Origin: Liriodendron chinense | Taxonomy: Eukaryota; Streptophyta; Magnoliopsida; Magnoliales; Magnoliaceae | Reading direction: 5' to 3' | Length of the DNA: 64,000 nt | NCBI GenBank assembly: GCA_003013855.2 | Contig: ML058526.1 | Coordinates: forward strand, 1,550,001-1,614,000 | Part shown: positions 21,790 to 32,904 of the stretch, in pieces | Numbering within the stretch: position 1 is the stretch's first letter | Layout of the letters: every line of letters starts with the position of its first letter | The notes under the pieces: model-generated | What the model was told of the DNA's origin: nothing | Database searches by the model: none | What the model saw: only the letters and a program-made list of their open reading frames with translations | Program-made: the position numbers and the translations under genes

Positions 21790-23219
21790 TGTTCGCTCGC
21801 CTCAAGTGTAAAGCTGCGATGTAGTAATAAATCTCGGTAAGACCGAGGTCGATCCACAGGGAATTAGAAACAACTTTCAAATTATTCCAGCAACTCAGTT
21901 TGCAATGGATATGAGTTTCAATTGAGTAATTAAACTAAAACAGAAACTTAACGAAAAATCAATAATTTAAGGTACTAAGGCATTCAAGGATCCACTTGTA
22001 GGAATCCCATGTCAATTCAATCAATCCAAGTATAGATCACAACTAGTTTGAAGTCCTATCTCTCATCTAGTTGGAAAATAAAGCATTCAAACACATTCAA
22101 TTCCATTCAAGCTGAACTTCCAAGTTCTAGTCCCATTCAACACATGTAGGATTCGAAATCATAGCCTTTGGAGTAACAGCCATGCTTATGGACTATGGCT
22201 TGCTCAAGGGATACCATAATTCGAACCTAAACAAACACAATATGATAATCTCAGAGAATTGCAAGGAATCCATGTCCGGAGCACATGAACTCTCATAAAA
22301 CATCTCAAACTACCAACTTAAGGGACTAAAATAAATAAAAATCCAAACTTGAATTGAAATTACTTGAATTAAACTGAATCAAACATGAAATTAGCTACAA
22401 GCTTTACCTCTCAGCCTTAGCTGAGAGATTCTAGCCGAGCATTATCATACTACAACTAGAACTCATAATAAAAAGCATAAAAACTAGAAAAATCTAAAAT
22501 TGGAGGGTTGCAGATGCTCCACGACAGCTTCCTCTCTCTAGAACCACGTCCCTTAGCTTCTATGACGACCTAGGAAGAGCCCCTAGGTGTCCTTTTATAG
22601 TGTGGAAGCCTCTCGCGTCGGAAACATCCAGAAATTGCATAAGGTTACGCACTGCGCAGAAAATTTCGGAGCTTCACGGAGAAGCTTTATTACGCAGACG
22701 ACCGGTTGCACGACCAGTCTGAGCTCCCTGACGACCGGTCGCACGACCGGTAGCAAAACGTCACTTTTTAGTCCAGAGAGTTTTGCCACAATTCTGATTT
22801 AAAATTTTAATTCAAGGATCGGTCGCACGACCGGTCTGGGCATCGAATGACCGGTCGCACGACCGGTCGTGAATAGTCCAGTGGCCTCTGTGGAAAACTC
22901 TTCTTCTGCAAACAATCGGACCGGTCGGACGACCGGTCCTGGCGATGGACGACCGGTCGCACGACCGGTCTTGGCCTCTGTTTCCTGCTTTCTCCTTTTG
23001 CTTCTTTTTTCCTTTCTTCTCATCTCTTTCTAATTTCTTTGGTCCTTCTTCCTTCTTCATCCAATGGCTTCAAATGGCTCTTTTTAGTCTCTAATTGGGT
23101 GAATTCCGCTCTCATTCCTGAAATCACAAAACATGCATTAGATAGGCCTTTTAAGCATGAAAACCGTGCATATAATGTGATGTACTGGGCAATGCAATGT
23201 ATAAATTGGAGGTTCAACA
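21790..23219 (-). repeat. 3' LTR of gypsy 2
   Basis: 1430 bp, plus-strand ends TGTTCGCTCGCC and GGTTCAACA. Highly similar to 29448-30878. On the minus strand the TATA box is at 22593-22599. Confidence 0.92.
22698..22975. repeat. Palindrome array in the 3' LTR of gypsy 2 (variant core)
   Basis: Six units of GACCGGTCG, CA, CGACCGGTC at about 22698, 22733, 22818, 22851, 22919 and 22950. The outer GACCGGTC boxes match gypsy 1, but the centre is GCAC instead of AT, and the flanking GGC that completes the RCCGAC core is missing. Confidence 0.85.
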
Positions 23220-24358
23220 CACCCCCTAACCAGCTTTTTGCTAGTCCCGAGCAAAACATGCGTGAAACAATTTCAAACCTCCAAACCCAACTCTCTTTCA
23301 GAAACCATGTTTCTATCCATTCCAAGACATACAAGTATAAAATTTGGAGAAACTAGGTGATAGAAATTGCAAACTTAAACTCTCAAAGCATAAGAAGTGT
23401 CTACATGAAATTCCCGCTGATTGATTGATAAATAGAAGAACTCGAACAATTTCAACCCAGTGTGCATAGTGAAAGTTCATCTCATGAGTCTCTGGGATTA
23501 CCTTCTTCATAGATTAAGTAAACCAAGGATTTTAAGGTGCACAAAGCAACAACAAGCCTATGATAGGAATTTGCCTTACCGTCCTTCCGACGGCTTTCAC
23601 ACTACGTCCCATTTCCGGCTTTGGTTACAGTTCGACCATCCCCCGGTTGGTAATAGGTAGCCCTTTTCGGAATTCTCCACCATTTTTCCTTCATTCCCGA
23701 TTTTATCCTTTCTTTTCCTTTTTCTTTTGATTTAGATAGGATTTTTAAAAATCTATATCTTTCGTTATTTTCCCATGGACAAGGATGGACAAAATACCCC
23801 GACTTGGTTTCTCAACACCTCTAAATCAAAGTCTAGCTAATCCACAAATCACATAAACCGTTCAACTCATGAAAATCGTGTAATGTGAACTAGGTGTAAA
23901 AAGTGTTCAAATTTTCTATCAATCACAACAATAGGGGAACTAACATATAAAACCATTATGTCGGGAGAAATTCAAGACTTACAACGTCGCACACTTTGTA
24001 TCTCCTCTTCCTATACTCCTATTATCTTGAATGCATGGAAATAAGGTTTTCTAAAAGAGTTTTGAAAATTTTTTAAAAAATTTTGAAAAAAAATTTGCGC
24101 ATATGAAGCTCGAAATGTTGCAAATTGCTAGATGAGGAATCTCATCTCACCCCCCAACCAATTCTTGCATTGTCCTCAATGTAAAAAGATATGCAATGAG
24201 CATGAACATGAGAGCAATGGTAAAATATGAGAGAGTGAGAATAATAGTACCTGAGAGAGCGATCATAGAAGTCTAAAACCCAACAACTAAAACCTACTAA
24301 AACAGTAAAACTAAACCTACCTATGATATACCTCCATCAGACTAGGAGATCAATCATC
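23220..24358 (-). other. PPT and 3' non-coding region of gypsy 2
   Basis: The PPT (minus strand GGTTAGGGGGTG) is at 23220-23231. The rest matches gypsy 1 at 16316-17440, including the internal PPT-like motif near 24150-24180. No ORF with domain features is present. Confidence 0.65.
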
Positions 24359-25290
24359 CTAATTGACAGGATCATTCAGAGTGATGGACATGTCCTCTGA
24401 ATCAAATTTCTCAACAAATGGTTTAAGGCGTTGTCCATTAACTTTAAAACAGTTACCATTCGCTGCATTCTCAATCTCAACAGCCCCATGAGGAAAAACT
24501 TGTTTGATAATATATGGACAGGTCCATCGAGATCGTAATTTTCCCGGAAAAAGATGAAGTCGGGAATTATACAAGAGCATTTTCTGTCCTTCCTGGAAAG
24601 ATTTCCTCAAGATGTGCTTGTCATGGAAGGCCTTCATCTTAATATTGTAAATTCTCGAGTTCTCATATGCATCGTTCCGGATTTCATCAAGCTCATTTAA
24701 TTGAAGTTTGTGAAGCGAGCTAGCCTTGTCAATGTCAAAATTTAAAGCCTGAATTGCCCAATAGGCTTTGTGTTCTATCTCCACAGGCAAGTGGCAAGCT
24801 TTCCTATAGACAAGTCTATAAGGGGACATTCCAATGGGTGTCTTGTAGGCTGTACGGTGAGCCTAAAGTGCATCATCTAATCTTAGGGATCAATCCTTAT
24901 CCGGTCTCACCATCTTTTCCAAAATCCGTTTGATTTCCCTATTGGAGATTTCAGCTGGCCCACTTGTCTGTGGGTGGTATGGGGTACTCACTTTGTGCCT
25001 AATACTGTATTTCTTCATTAAAGCTTCAAAAGGTTTGTTGCAAAAGTGAGCACCACATCACTAATGATGGCTTGAGGCGTCCCAAATCTAGAGAGTATGT
25101 TTTCTTTAAGGAACTTGAGAACCGTAAGATGATCATTGGTTCTACAAGGGACAGCCTCTATCCATTTAGACACATAGTCTACGGCAAGCAATATATAAAC
25201 ATGTCCAAATGATGAGGGGAATGGTCCCATGAAATCGATGTCCCAACAGTCAAAGACTTCAAGATATTGAATTGGGGTGAGAGGCATCAT
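24359..25290 (-). pseudogene. pol: Gypsy 2 integrase
   Basis: Reading downward, MMPLTPIQYLEVFDCWDIDF begins the core. The frame shifts near the second catalytic Asp (SDGGSHF is lost). The C-terminal part, 24829-24359, keeps MSPYRLVYRKACHLPVEIEH and LRSRWTCPYIIKQVFPHGAV. The catalytic Glu region at about 24950 matches gypsy 1. Confidence 0.8.
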
Positions 25291-25607
25291 ATTTCAACGG
25301 GATAGTCCTCCTAACTTTTGGCAGCGCTCGCATGCTTTGCAAAACTCGTGGGTGTCCTTAAATAGCGTGGGCCAATAAAAACCACACTGCAGAATTTTTG
25401 CAGTAGTTTTCTTGGCTAAAAAATGATCCCCACATGGTTGATCATGACAAAAGGAGATGACGGAATTATGTTCATCATCAGGGACACATCTCCTTATAAT
25501 TTGGTCTGGGCAATTATGTCAATTTTTGCCCGGTCTACCTCTATTCCATTGGACGAGATGCTATGTCCAAGGACTATTCCTCTGTGTACCATGAAATGGC
25601 ACTTTTT
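25291..25607 (-). pseudogene. pol: Gypsy 2 deletion junction: RT thumb fused to integrase zinc region
   Basis: Gypsy 1 sequence 14348-15149 is absent here. The two flanks join at 25512-25514, where both parents share ATT. This removes the rest of the RT thumb, all of RNase H and the start of the integrase, and shifts the frame (802 is not a multiple of 3). Confidence 0.85.
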
Positions 25608-26189
25608 CTAGTTTAAAACGAGGTTCTTCTCCTCACACCTCATCAAGACCAACTTCAAGTGCTTGAGGCACTCATCAAACGTACAACCAAAAACAGAAAA
25701 TTCGTCCATAAATACCTCAAGAAACTCACCCACCATGTCTGAGAAAATACTCAACATGCATCGTTGGAATGTGGCGGGTGCATTACATAGCCCGAATGGC
25801 ATTCTTCGGTAAGCGAAGGTACCAAACGAGCATGTAAATGTGGTTTTCTCTTGGTCCTCCGGAGCTATCTCAATTTGGTTGTATCCGGAATAGCCATCTA
25901 GGAAGCAATAATAGGAATGGCCTGCTAACCTCTCCAAAATTTTATCCATAAATGGAAGAGGGAAGTGGTCTTTCCTAGTAACCGTGTTGAGCTTCCGATA
26001 ATCAATGCACATACGCCAACCGGTGGTCACCCTAGTCGGTATAAGCTCGTTGTTGGCATTTTCTATGATGGTAATACCGGATTTCTTGGGGACAACTTGG
26101 GTAGGACTCACCCATTGGCTATCTGAGATGGGGTAGATGATACCCACATCTAATAGCTTTAACACCTCGGCTTTGACAACCTCCATCAT
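25608..26189 (-). pseudogene. pol: Gypsy 2 reverse transcriptase core
   Basis: The RT palm is intact (GWRMCIDYRKLNTVTRKDHF, RRMPFGLCNAPATFQRC), but the active site reads FMDEFSVFG rather than FMDDFSVFG, so one catalytic Asp is Glu. A stop replaces Trp at 25608. Confidence 0.85.
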
Positions 26190-27857
26190 GTTTGGATTTA
26201 GCCGTCTTTGAGGTTGTCTAGTCGTTTTTGCATTTTCTTCAAGGTGTATACGGTGAGTGCAAACCGAAGAATCTATCCCTTTGAGATCCGCTATTGTCCA
26301 TCCTATGGCTTCCCTATGTTCTTTGAGTAGCTCAATTAACTTGAGCTCTTAGTCTTTCTCTAGGTGAGAGGCAATGACAACTGGGAAAGTTTCCTCTTGA
26401 CCCAAATATACATATTTAAGCTCGGATGGCAATGGTTTAAGGTCAAGCTTCGGTGGTTTGATGTTAGACGGTAGAGGCCTTGATGTGGTTGGTGGCAACT
26501 TTTCAAAATGGGGCCTCCACTGGCTAGTACCAACTACCGGTCTTTCTATGTTCAATGCTTGCACAATTCCACTAATGATGGGGTCTTCGGAATCCATGAA
26601 ATGTGCCAAGCATGTCTCCAAGCTTTCTAGTGGTTCAAGTTGGAGAAGTTCTTCTTCTTCAAAAGATTCAAGCATGTTTACCTCGAAAAACTCATCATCA
26701 TCGACATCCCTATGTCTTTTGCCCAAGTGAAACACATTCACCTCTAATGTCATGTTTCCAAAGGATAGTTGCATCACCCCATTCCGGCAATTGATGATTG
26801 CGTTTGATGTGGCAAGGAATGGGCAGCCTAATATCACCGGTATTTGAGTGCTAGCATCCAAAACCGGTTGTGTGTCCAAGACGATAAAATCTACCAGGTA
26901 GTAGAATTTGTCAACTTAGACTAGAACATCCTCAACTATCCCCCTCGGTACACGGATAGATCTATCAGCGAGTTGCAACGTGGTTTTGGTGGGTTTTAAT
27001 TCACCAAGACCCAATTGCTCATATAACGAGTATGGGATCAAGTTCACACTCGCCCCCAAATCTAGCAAGGCACGCTCAATCCAGTAATCTTCAATGATAC
27101 ATGAGACGGTGGGACTACCGGGATCTTTGAATTTTGGGGGGGTCTTTTGAGTGAGAATGGCACTCACTTGCTTATTTAAGAAGGCCTTTTGCTGCACATT
27201 ATATTTGCGTTTTGTTGTGCATAGGTCCTTTAGAAACTTGGCATAAGAGGGGATTTGTTTGATGGCATCAAGCAAAGGGATGTTAATCTTGACTTGTCTG
27301 AAAATCTCTAGAATATCATGAGAGTTTGGAAGAGATTTTGGGGCAACCAATCTCGAAGGGAATGGTGCTACGGGCTTCTAAACGCGTTCCGTTTCTTGAG
27401 GTGCTAAGTTAAATCCATCCTCATCCTCAGAATTTACCGGATCATTAGGCTTATCGGCCTTCACCGGAATAGATTTGTCAATTTGTTTACCACTTCTAAG
27501 AGTGGTGATGGATTTTGCTTGCTCCATGTGTTGGTTGGAGGGATTAGGAATGCTCACTTCATGTACTTGCTTTGGATTGGGCTGAGGTTGGGCCGGAAAG
27601 GTCCCTTCCCTAGCATTCAAGCGTCCCTTAATCTCATCAACCGAGACTTTAAGCTCTTGGAACATTTGCTGATTTGTTTGATTGATTTGCATTTGCCCTT
27701 GTATAAACGCTTTCAAGGTATCCTCCATTGAGAACTGAGGTGGGGCCATATTTTGCATGGGTGGCCCTCTTTGAGAGTTGGTAAGATTGCCCGTAGGAGC
27801 ATTCTTCCAACTAAAATTTGGGTGGTTCTTCCAACTGTCATTGTACGTATTACCCAC
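26190..27857 (-). pseudogene. gag: Gypsy 2 gag C-terminus, protease and linker
   Basis: One continuous frame broken by stops at 27378, 26916 and 26349. The protease DLGASVNLIPYSLYEQLGLG is at about 27040-27090, and the second protease block at about 26820. Sequence is very close to gypsy 1 throughout. Confidence 0.85.
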
Positions 27858-28193
27858 TGGTCCATTGAAAGGCCGTTGATACCCATATGTGGCATTTGCA
27901 TGTTCATGTAATACCTCTTGAAATGTAGGAATTGTGGGACAATCTTGCGTAGCGTGTAAATCAGTGAGACAAATCCCACATATGGTTTAGATTGCCCGTA
28001 GGAGCATTCTTCCAACTAAAATTTAGGTGGTTCTTCCAACTGTCATTGTACGTATTACCCACCGGTCCATTGAAAGGTCGTTGATACCCATATGTGGCAT
28101 TTGCATGTTCATGTAATACCTCTTGAAATGCAGGAATTGTTGGACAATCTTGCGTAGCGTGTAAATCAGTGAGACAAATCCCACATATGGTTT
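27784..28193 (-). repeat. 205-bp tandem duplication in gypsy 2 gag
   Basis: 27784-27988 is repeated directly at 27989-28193 with only a few differences. The unit spans the zinc-knuckle-like motif and its downstream flank. Gypsy 1 has one copy. The length (205) shifts the reading frame. Confidence 0.88.
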
Positions 28194-29196
28194 CAATAGC
28201 TTCATTGGACTTTGGAACTCCACTTTTACTAAGTTCCATGGCCTCGACCTTCCTTGTGAGGTTGGCTATCCTTGCATTCACATCGTCTTCCTCCTTAAGG
28301 ATATAGATTCCTCCTTTCTCTTGAATAGGCTTGGGGTTATTGGGTTTATCCGAGGTATCCCAAGATTGGGCATTTTCAGCCAACATGTCTAAGTAACTCC
28401 AAGCCTCATCTGGATTTTTGCTCATAAACTCGCCATTGCACATCATCTCTACAAATTCGCGCATATTAGAACTTAATCCATCATTGAAAAAATTTATAAT
28501 TCATCAACTCTCATAACCATGATGTGGGCAACCAAGTAGGAGGTCCTTAAATCTCTCCCAACATTGGAAGAAAGATTCACCCTCTTTAGCCGAGAAATTC
28601 ATTATGGCTCTTCGAAGGGTGTTCGTTTTATGAGCCGGGAAGAACTTTTTCAAGAATTCTCGGGTCATCTCATTCCATGACCCAATCGAATGTGGTCTAA
28701 GAGAGTGAAGCCAATCTTTGGCTCTTTCTTTCGATGAAAAGGGAAAAAGTTTAAGTCTAATAGTATCTTCTGAAACATTTGTGTACTGCAAGGTAGCCAC
28801 CACTTCTTCGAATTCTTTCAAGTGCAGATACGGGCGGTCAGAGTCTAGCCCATGGAACTTTGGTATAAGTTGAATTACACCCGGCTTTATATCAATGTTT
28901 CCCTCGTTTGGTGGTAGATACACACAAGAGGGTGTAATTGCACGGGCTGGTTATAAGTAATCCCGTAGTGATCTCATTGGAGGAACGTTATGTACCTCAT
29001 TCTCTCCTACTCCTTCTTGATTTGCGTTTGTAGTTGGAGTAGGGGGGGGAGGATTCCTTAAAGGTGTTTGATCCATACTCTCCAAACTTTCACAATGCTC
29101 TTGGTGATTTCGGACTCGTCTATGGATTGACAATGGTCCAACTAAACCACCTTCAGATTGGAGACGATTTGAGTGGTTACGTTCCCAACGGGACAT
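27858..29196 (-). pseudogene. gag: Gypsy 2 gag, N-terminal and central part
   Basis: Starts at ATG 29196 (MSRWERNHSNRLQ), the start that gypsy 1 has lost. Stops occur at 28951 (CAA to TAA) and at about 28501-28506 (TGG and CGA both to TGA). The gag domain shows SSKERAKDWLHSLRPHSIGS, and the zinc-knuckle-like motif CGICLTDLHATQDC lies just before the duplication. Confidence 0.85.
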
Positions 29197-29424
29197 AAAC
29201 CACTCGACCAAAAACTAAACTAGTCCTAAACCCTAGAAATATGAAATTACTCTGAAAATAGAAAATCTGTAAAAAGCTAAGTTAGAAAGCTATCACCTGA
29301 TGTGCTTGAACTAGAGAAGAAATCCTACAAAACAAAACAATTTGTTAGTTCTAAAAAAATCAGAAAACCTATCTACTTCTCCTTCTACAACCACTAAAAC
29401 AATTTGAAAACTGTTATCTAAATT

Positions 29425-29441
29425 CCCCGGCAACGGCGCCA
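29425..29441 (-). promoter_or_regulatory. PBS of gypsy 2, perfect match to tRNA-Asp
   Basis: The plus strand reads CCCCGGCAACGGCGCCA, identical to the 3' end of plant tRNA-Asp including CCA, so the minus-strand transcript would pair with it fully. Confidence 0.85.
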
Positions 29442-29447
29442 AAAACT

Positions 29448-30878
29448 TGTTCACTCGCCTTAAGTGTAAAGCTGCGATGTAGTAATAAATCTCGGTAAGA
29501 CCGAGGTCGATCCACAGGGAATTAGAAACAACTTTCAAATTATTCCAGCAACTCAGTTTGCAATGGATATGAGTTTCAATTGAGTAATTAAACTAAAACA
29601 GAAACTTAACGAAAAATCAATAATTTAAGGTACTAAGGCATTCAAGGATCCACTTGTAGGAATCCCATGTCAATTCAATCAATCCAAGTATAGATCACAA
29701 CTAGATTTGAAGTCCTATCTCTCATCTAGTTGGAAAATAAAGCATTCAAACACATTCAATTCCATTCAAGCTGAACTTCCAAGCTCTAGTCCCGTTCAAC
29801 ACATGTAGGATTTGAAATCATAGCCTTCGGAGTAACAGCCATGCCTATGGACAATGGCTTGCTCAAGGGTTACCATAATTCGAACCTAAACAAACACAAT
29901 ATGATAATCTCAGAGAATTGCAAGGAATCCATGTCCGGAGCACATGAACTCTCATAAAACATCTTAAACTACCAACTTAAGGGACTAAAATAAATAAAAA
30001 TCCAAACTTGAATTGAAATTACTTGAATTAAACTGAATCAAACATGAAATTAGCTACATGCTTCACCTCTCAGCCTTAGCTGAGAGATTCTAGCCGAGCA
30101 TTGTCATACTACAACTAGAACTCATAATAAAAAGCATAAAAACTAGAAAAACCGAAAATTGGAGGGTTGCAGATGCTCCATGACAGCTTCCTCTCTCTAG
30201 AACCACGTCCCTTAGCTTCTATGACAACCTAGGAAGAGCCCCTAGGTGTCCTTTTATAGTGTGGAAGCCTCTCGCGTCGGAAACATCCAGAAATTGCGTA
30301 AGGTTACGCATTGCGCAGAAAATTTCGGAGCTTCACGGAGAAGCTTTATTATGCAGACGACCGGTCGCACAACCGGTCTGAGCTCCCTGACGACCGGTCG
30401 CACGACCGGTCGCAAAATGTCACTTTTTAGTCCAAAGAGTTTTGCCACAATTCTGATTTAAATTTTTAATTCAAGGACCGGTCGCACGACCGGTCTGGGC
30501 ATCGGACGACCGGTCGCACGACCGGTCGTGAATAGTCCAGTGGCCTCTGTGGAAAGCTCTTCTTCTGCAAACAATCGGACCGGTCGGACGACCAGTCCTG
30601 GCGATGGACGACCGATCACACGACAGGTCTTGGCCTCTGTTTCTTGCTTTCTCCTTTTGCTTCTTTCTTCCTTTCTTCTCCTCTCTTTCTACTTTCTTTA
30701 GTCCTTCTTCCTTCTTCATCCAATGGCTTCAAATGGCTCTTTTTAGTCTCTAATTGGGTGAATTCCACTCTCATTCTTAAAATCACAAAACATGCATTAG
30801 ATAGGCCTTTTAAGCATGAAAACCGTGCATATAATGTGATGTACTGGGCAATGCAATGTATAAATTGGAGGTTCAACA
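29448..30878 (-). repeat. 5' LTR of gypsy 2
   Basis: 1431 bp, paired with 21790-23219. TATA box on the minus strand at 30252-30258. The palindrome array is at 30357-30630 with the same GCAC core. Confidence 0.92.
30357..30630. repeat. Palindrome array in the 5' LTR of gypsy 2
   Basis: Six units equivalent to 22698-22975, at the same spacing. The last unit is degenerate (GACCGATCACACGACAGGTC). Confidence 0.83.
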
Positions 30879-31075
30879 CAAGTCAGCACTTCAAGTCGAA
30901 GCATATTGCGGTTTAGTATCACTGGATCAAGGGTACATTGGAACAAAAGGTGTTACAGCTTGAGAAAGCCCATATGGACGATAACAAGTCAAACATGATG
31001 ACCAAAGCTTTACTCAAGGCCATATTTGAGGCTTGTAGAAGCTTAGCTGACTTGAAGATGGTGAAGCTCTCATGA
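30879..31075 (+). pseudogene. pol: Copia B RNase H, 3' end
   Basis: Continues the frame cut by gypsy 2: SQHFKSKHIAV, a stop, then YHWIKGTLEQKVLQLEKAHM and DDNKSNMMTKALLKAIFEAC, the usual C-terminus of copia pol. It ends at TGA 31073-31075. Confidence 0.8.
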
Positions 31076-31080
31076 GTTAT

Positions 31081-31095
31081 AAGAAGGGGGAGATT
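31081..31095 (+). promoter_or_regulatory. Polypurine tract of copia B
   Basis: AAGAAGGGGGAGATT directly precedes the TGATGGGG start of the 3' LTR. Confidence 0.75.
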
Positions 31096-31496
31096 TGATG
31101 GGGTGTTCCTCCTCATGAGGAGAGGAGAGACTGCAGCCTAGGGGTGGTCGGGCGATCGAAATTCACCCCAGATGAACAATTGGTCTCTAGATAAGTTTGG
31201 AGATTGGCGGGCTACCGACATGAGGTCATCGGGCGTCCAAAGCCCAAATCAGGTGCCCGACTATGCTAGGTCGAGCGACCGAAATTCGGCGGGTTTTCTC
31301 TAAAACTCACTAGATAGTTCTACACATTATCAGGTGCCCGATAATGTCTGGTCAGGCGCCTGGCGGTGCGCGGAGTACGATTTCACGGTTTCCCAATTTG
31401 GGTTTAACCTTGCATGGGGCTATATATTGGCTTTCAATTTGAGACCTAAGCATCCTAATATGAGGTTTACACATCCAAAGTGAGTGAGAAAAAAAA

Positions 31497-31502
<6 letters not shown>

Positions 31503-31543
<41 letters not shown>
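31503..31543 (+). repeat. (GA)n microsatellite
   Basis: About 20 GA units inside the copia B 3' LTR. Confidence 0.9.
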
Positions 31544-31547
<4 letters not shown>

Positions 31548-31676
31548 CTTGTAGGAAGAAGAGATTTCTGCCAGTGAAGGTGATCCACACCGTAATCGAC
31601 ATCTCAGGTTTTTCTATGCCCTCTTGCTCGGTGAGATCTCTCAGATTCTAGTTCCTTTTATTGTTATTCATCCCTG

Positions 31677-32239
31677 TGTTGGGATAGGAGGGCCGGTAGT
31701 GGAAGCAAAGCTTAACTCAAACAGCAAATTAAATCAAACAAGCCACACAATGCATGCAATCACCCACACATAGACAATCCGAATTTAACGTGGAAAAATC
31801 CCTCACGGGTAAAAAACCACGGCACAAAGCGACACCAATCCACTATAATATCAGAAGTTACAAGAGATGGAACCCAAGACCCAAAACCCAAGCCCACAAG
31901 AGAAATCCCAAGCTTACCCAAAAAGAAAACCCTCTTCTTCAAGCTCTTTCTCTCACCTAGAAGCTCCCTTAATCCCCTTTGCAACCTTGGAAACCTCTAA
32001 TCTCGTATTACCCCTTAAATAGGCAAGAAAAAAGGATTTAGAAACCTCTTGCACGCAAACCGTGCAAGAATCTGCGTTACAATATGATACTGCCGGCTGG
32101 TCGGCCGACCGGTCGGATGGCCTCAATTCTGCACAGCAGCAACACTGCCTCGTCTGTCTATGTGACCGGCCGGTTGGACACCCCCACCGGCCGCCTGGTG
32201 GCCTTTGTGTAATTTGAATTGAGGCGTCCGTTTCCAACA
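31677..32239 (-). repeat. 3' LTR of copia C
   Basis: 563 bp, plus-strand ends TGTTGGGATAGG and CCGTTTCCAACA. Nearly identical to 33704-34274. It contains GGCCGACCGGTCGG and CCGGCCGGTTGG motifs. Confidence 0.88.
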
Positions 32240-32343
32240 AACTCCACCATGACTCAAATCACCATGTACCTCCTGGCCACGCACAATCTCCACCTTTACT
32301 TCGTCATCATTATAGTCCCGTCGCTTCTCATGCCCCATCGACC

Positions 32344-32820
32344 TTATCCTTGCATCTTCACACGCCTTATTGCTCTTCCCATGTATCCCTTTTTCTCTTG
32401 CCACATTCGAACAACCGTAGATCCCGCTGCTAATCCCACAGCTCCACCATGAATAGTGCTCCTAATCACCTTGTAAAGATTATCGCACCTCTGTGCTTTG
32501 ATCATCACACATGCTCCCTTCACCACTTTACAATACCGATCGCAGCCGATGAACCTGCACCCTTTCGCCTCGAGTGCACCAAGAGATATCACATTCCTCT
32601 TCATCTCAGGGATATGCTTCACACTTTCAAGGATCCGTTCGACTACATCGAACATCCTAATGTGCACCAAATCGATCCCTACCACATTGCAAGCGTAGTC
32701 ATCGCCCACAAACACCGATCCACCATCATACTCCTTCTATAACATGAATGAATTTCGATCAGGACATACATGACATGATGCCCCTGAATCTAAGAGTCAC
32801 TCACCACCAAGAGGCTTTAT
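32344..32820 (-). pseudogene. pol: Copia C protease and GAG-pre-integrase remnant
   Basis: Reading downward: a protease motif DSGASCHVCPDRNSF (D-S-G active site), a stop, then VFVGDDYACNVVGIDL and SVKHIPEMKRNVISLGALEA, which are standard for copia elements. The sequence ends at KVIRSTIHGGAV, and unrelated 3' non-coding sequence follows, so about 3 kb of pol has been deleted. Confidence 0.78.
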
Positions 32821-32904
32821 GCCGGATACAGTCAATACATCAAAACCGTCACCACCGTCCTCTATGGTATTGGTTCCTTCCCTAAAAGAATCTCTAGATC
32901 TCTC

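Larger units (their letters stand above)
21790..30878 (-). mobile_element. Gypsy 2: Athila-like element with internal deletion, TSD CAAGT
   Basis: 9089 bp in reverse orientation, same family as gypsy 1. LTRs are 21790-23219 (3') and 29448-30878 (5'). Perfect CAAGT repeats flank it at 21785-21789 and 30879-30883. Compared with gypsy 1 it lacks about 802 bp of RT thumb, RNase H and integrase N-terminus, has a 205-bp duplication in gag, and at least seven in-frame stops. It keeps a perfect tRNA-Asp PBS. Confidence 0.92.

Noticed and set aside
31760..31984. Open frames in both copia C LTRs (GERKSLKKRVFFLGKL)
   Set aside because: Found in both LTR copies as non-coding leader sequence; no domain features and no conserved coding pressure visible.
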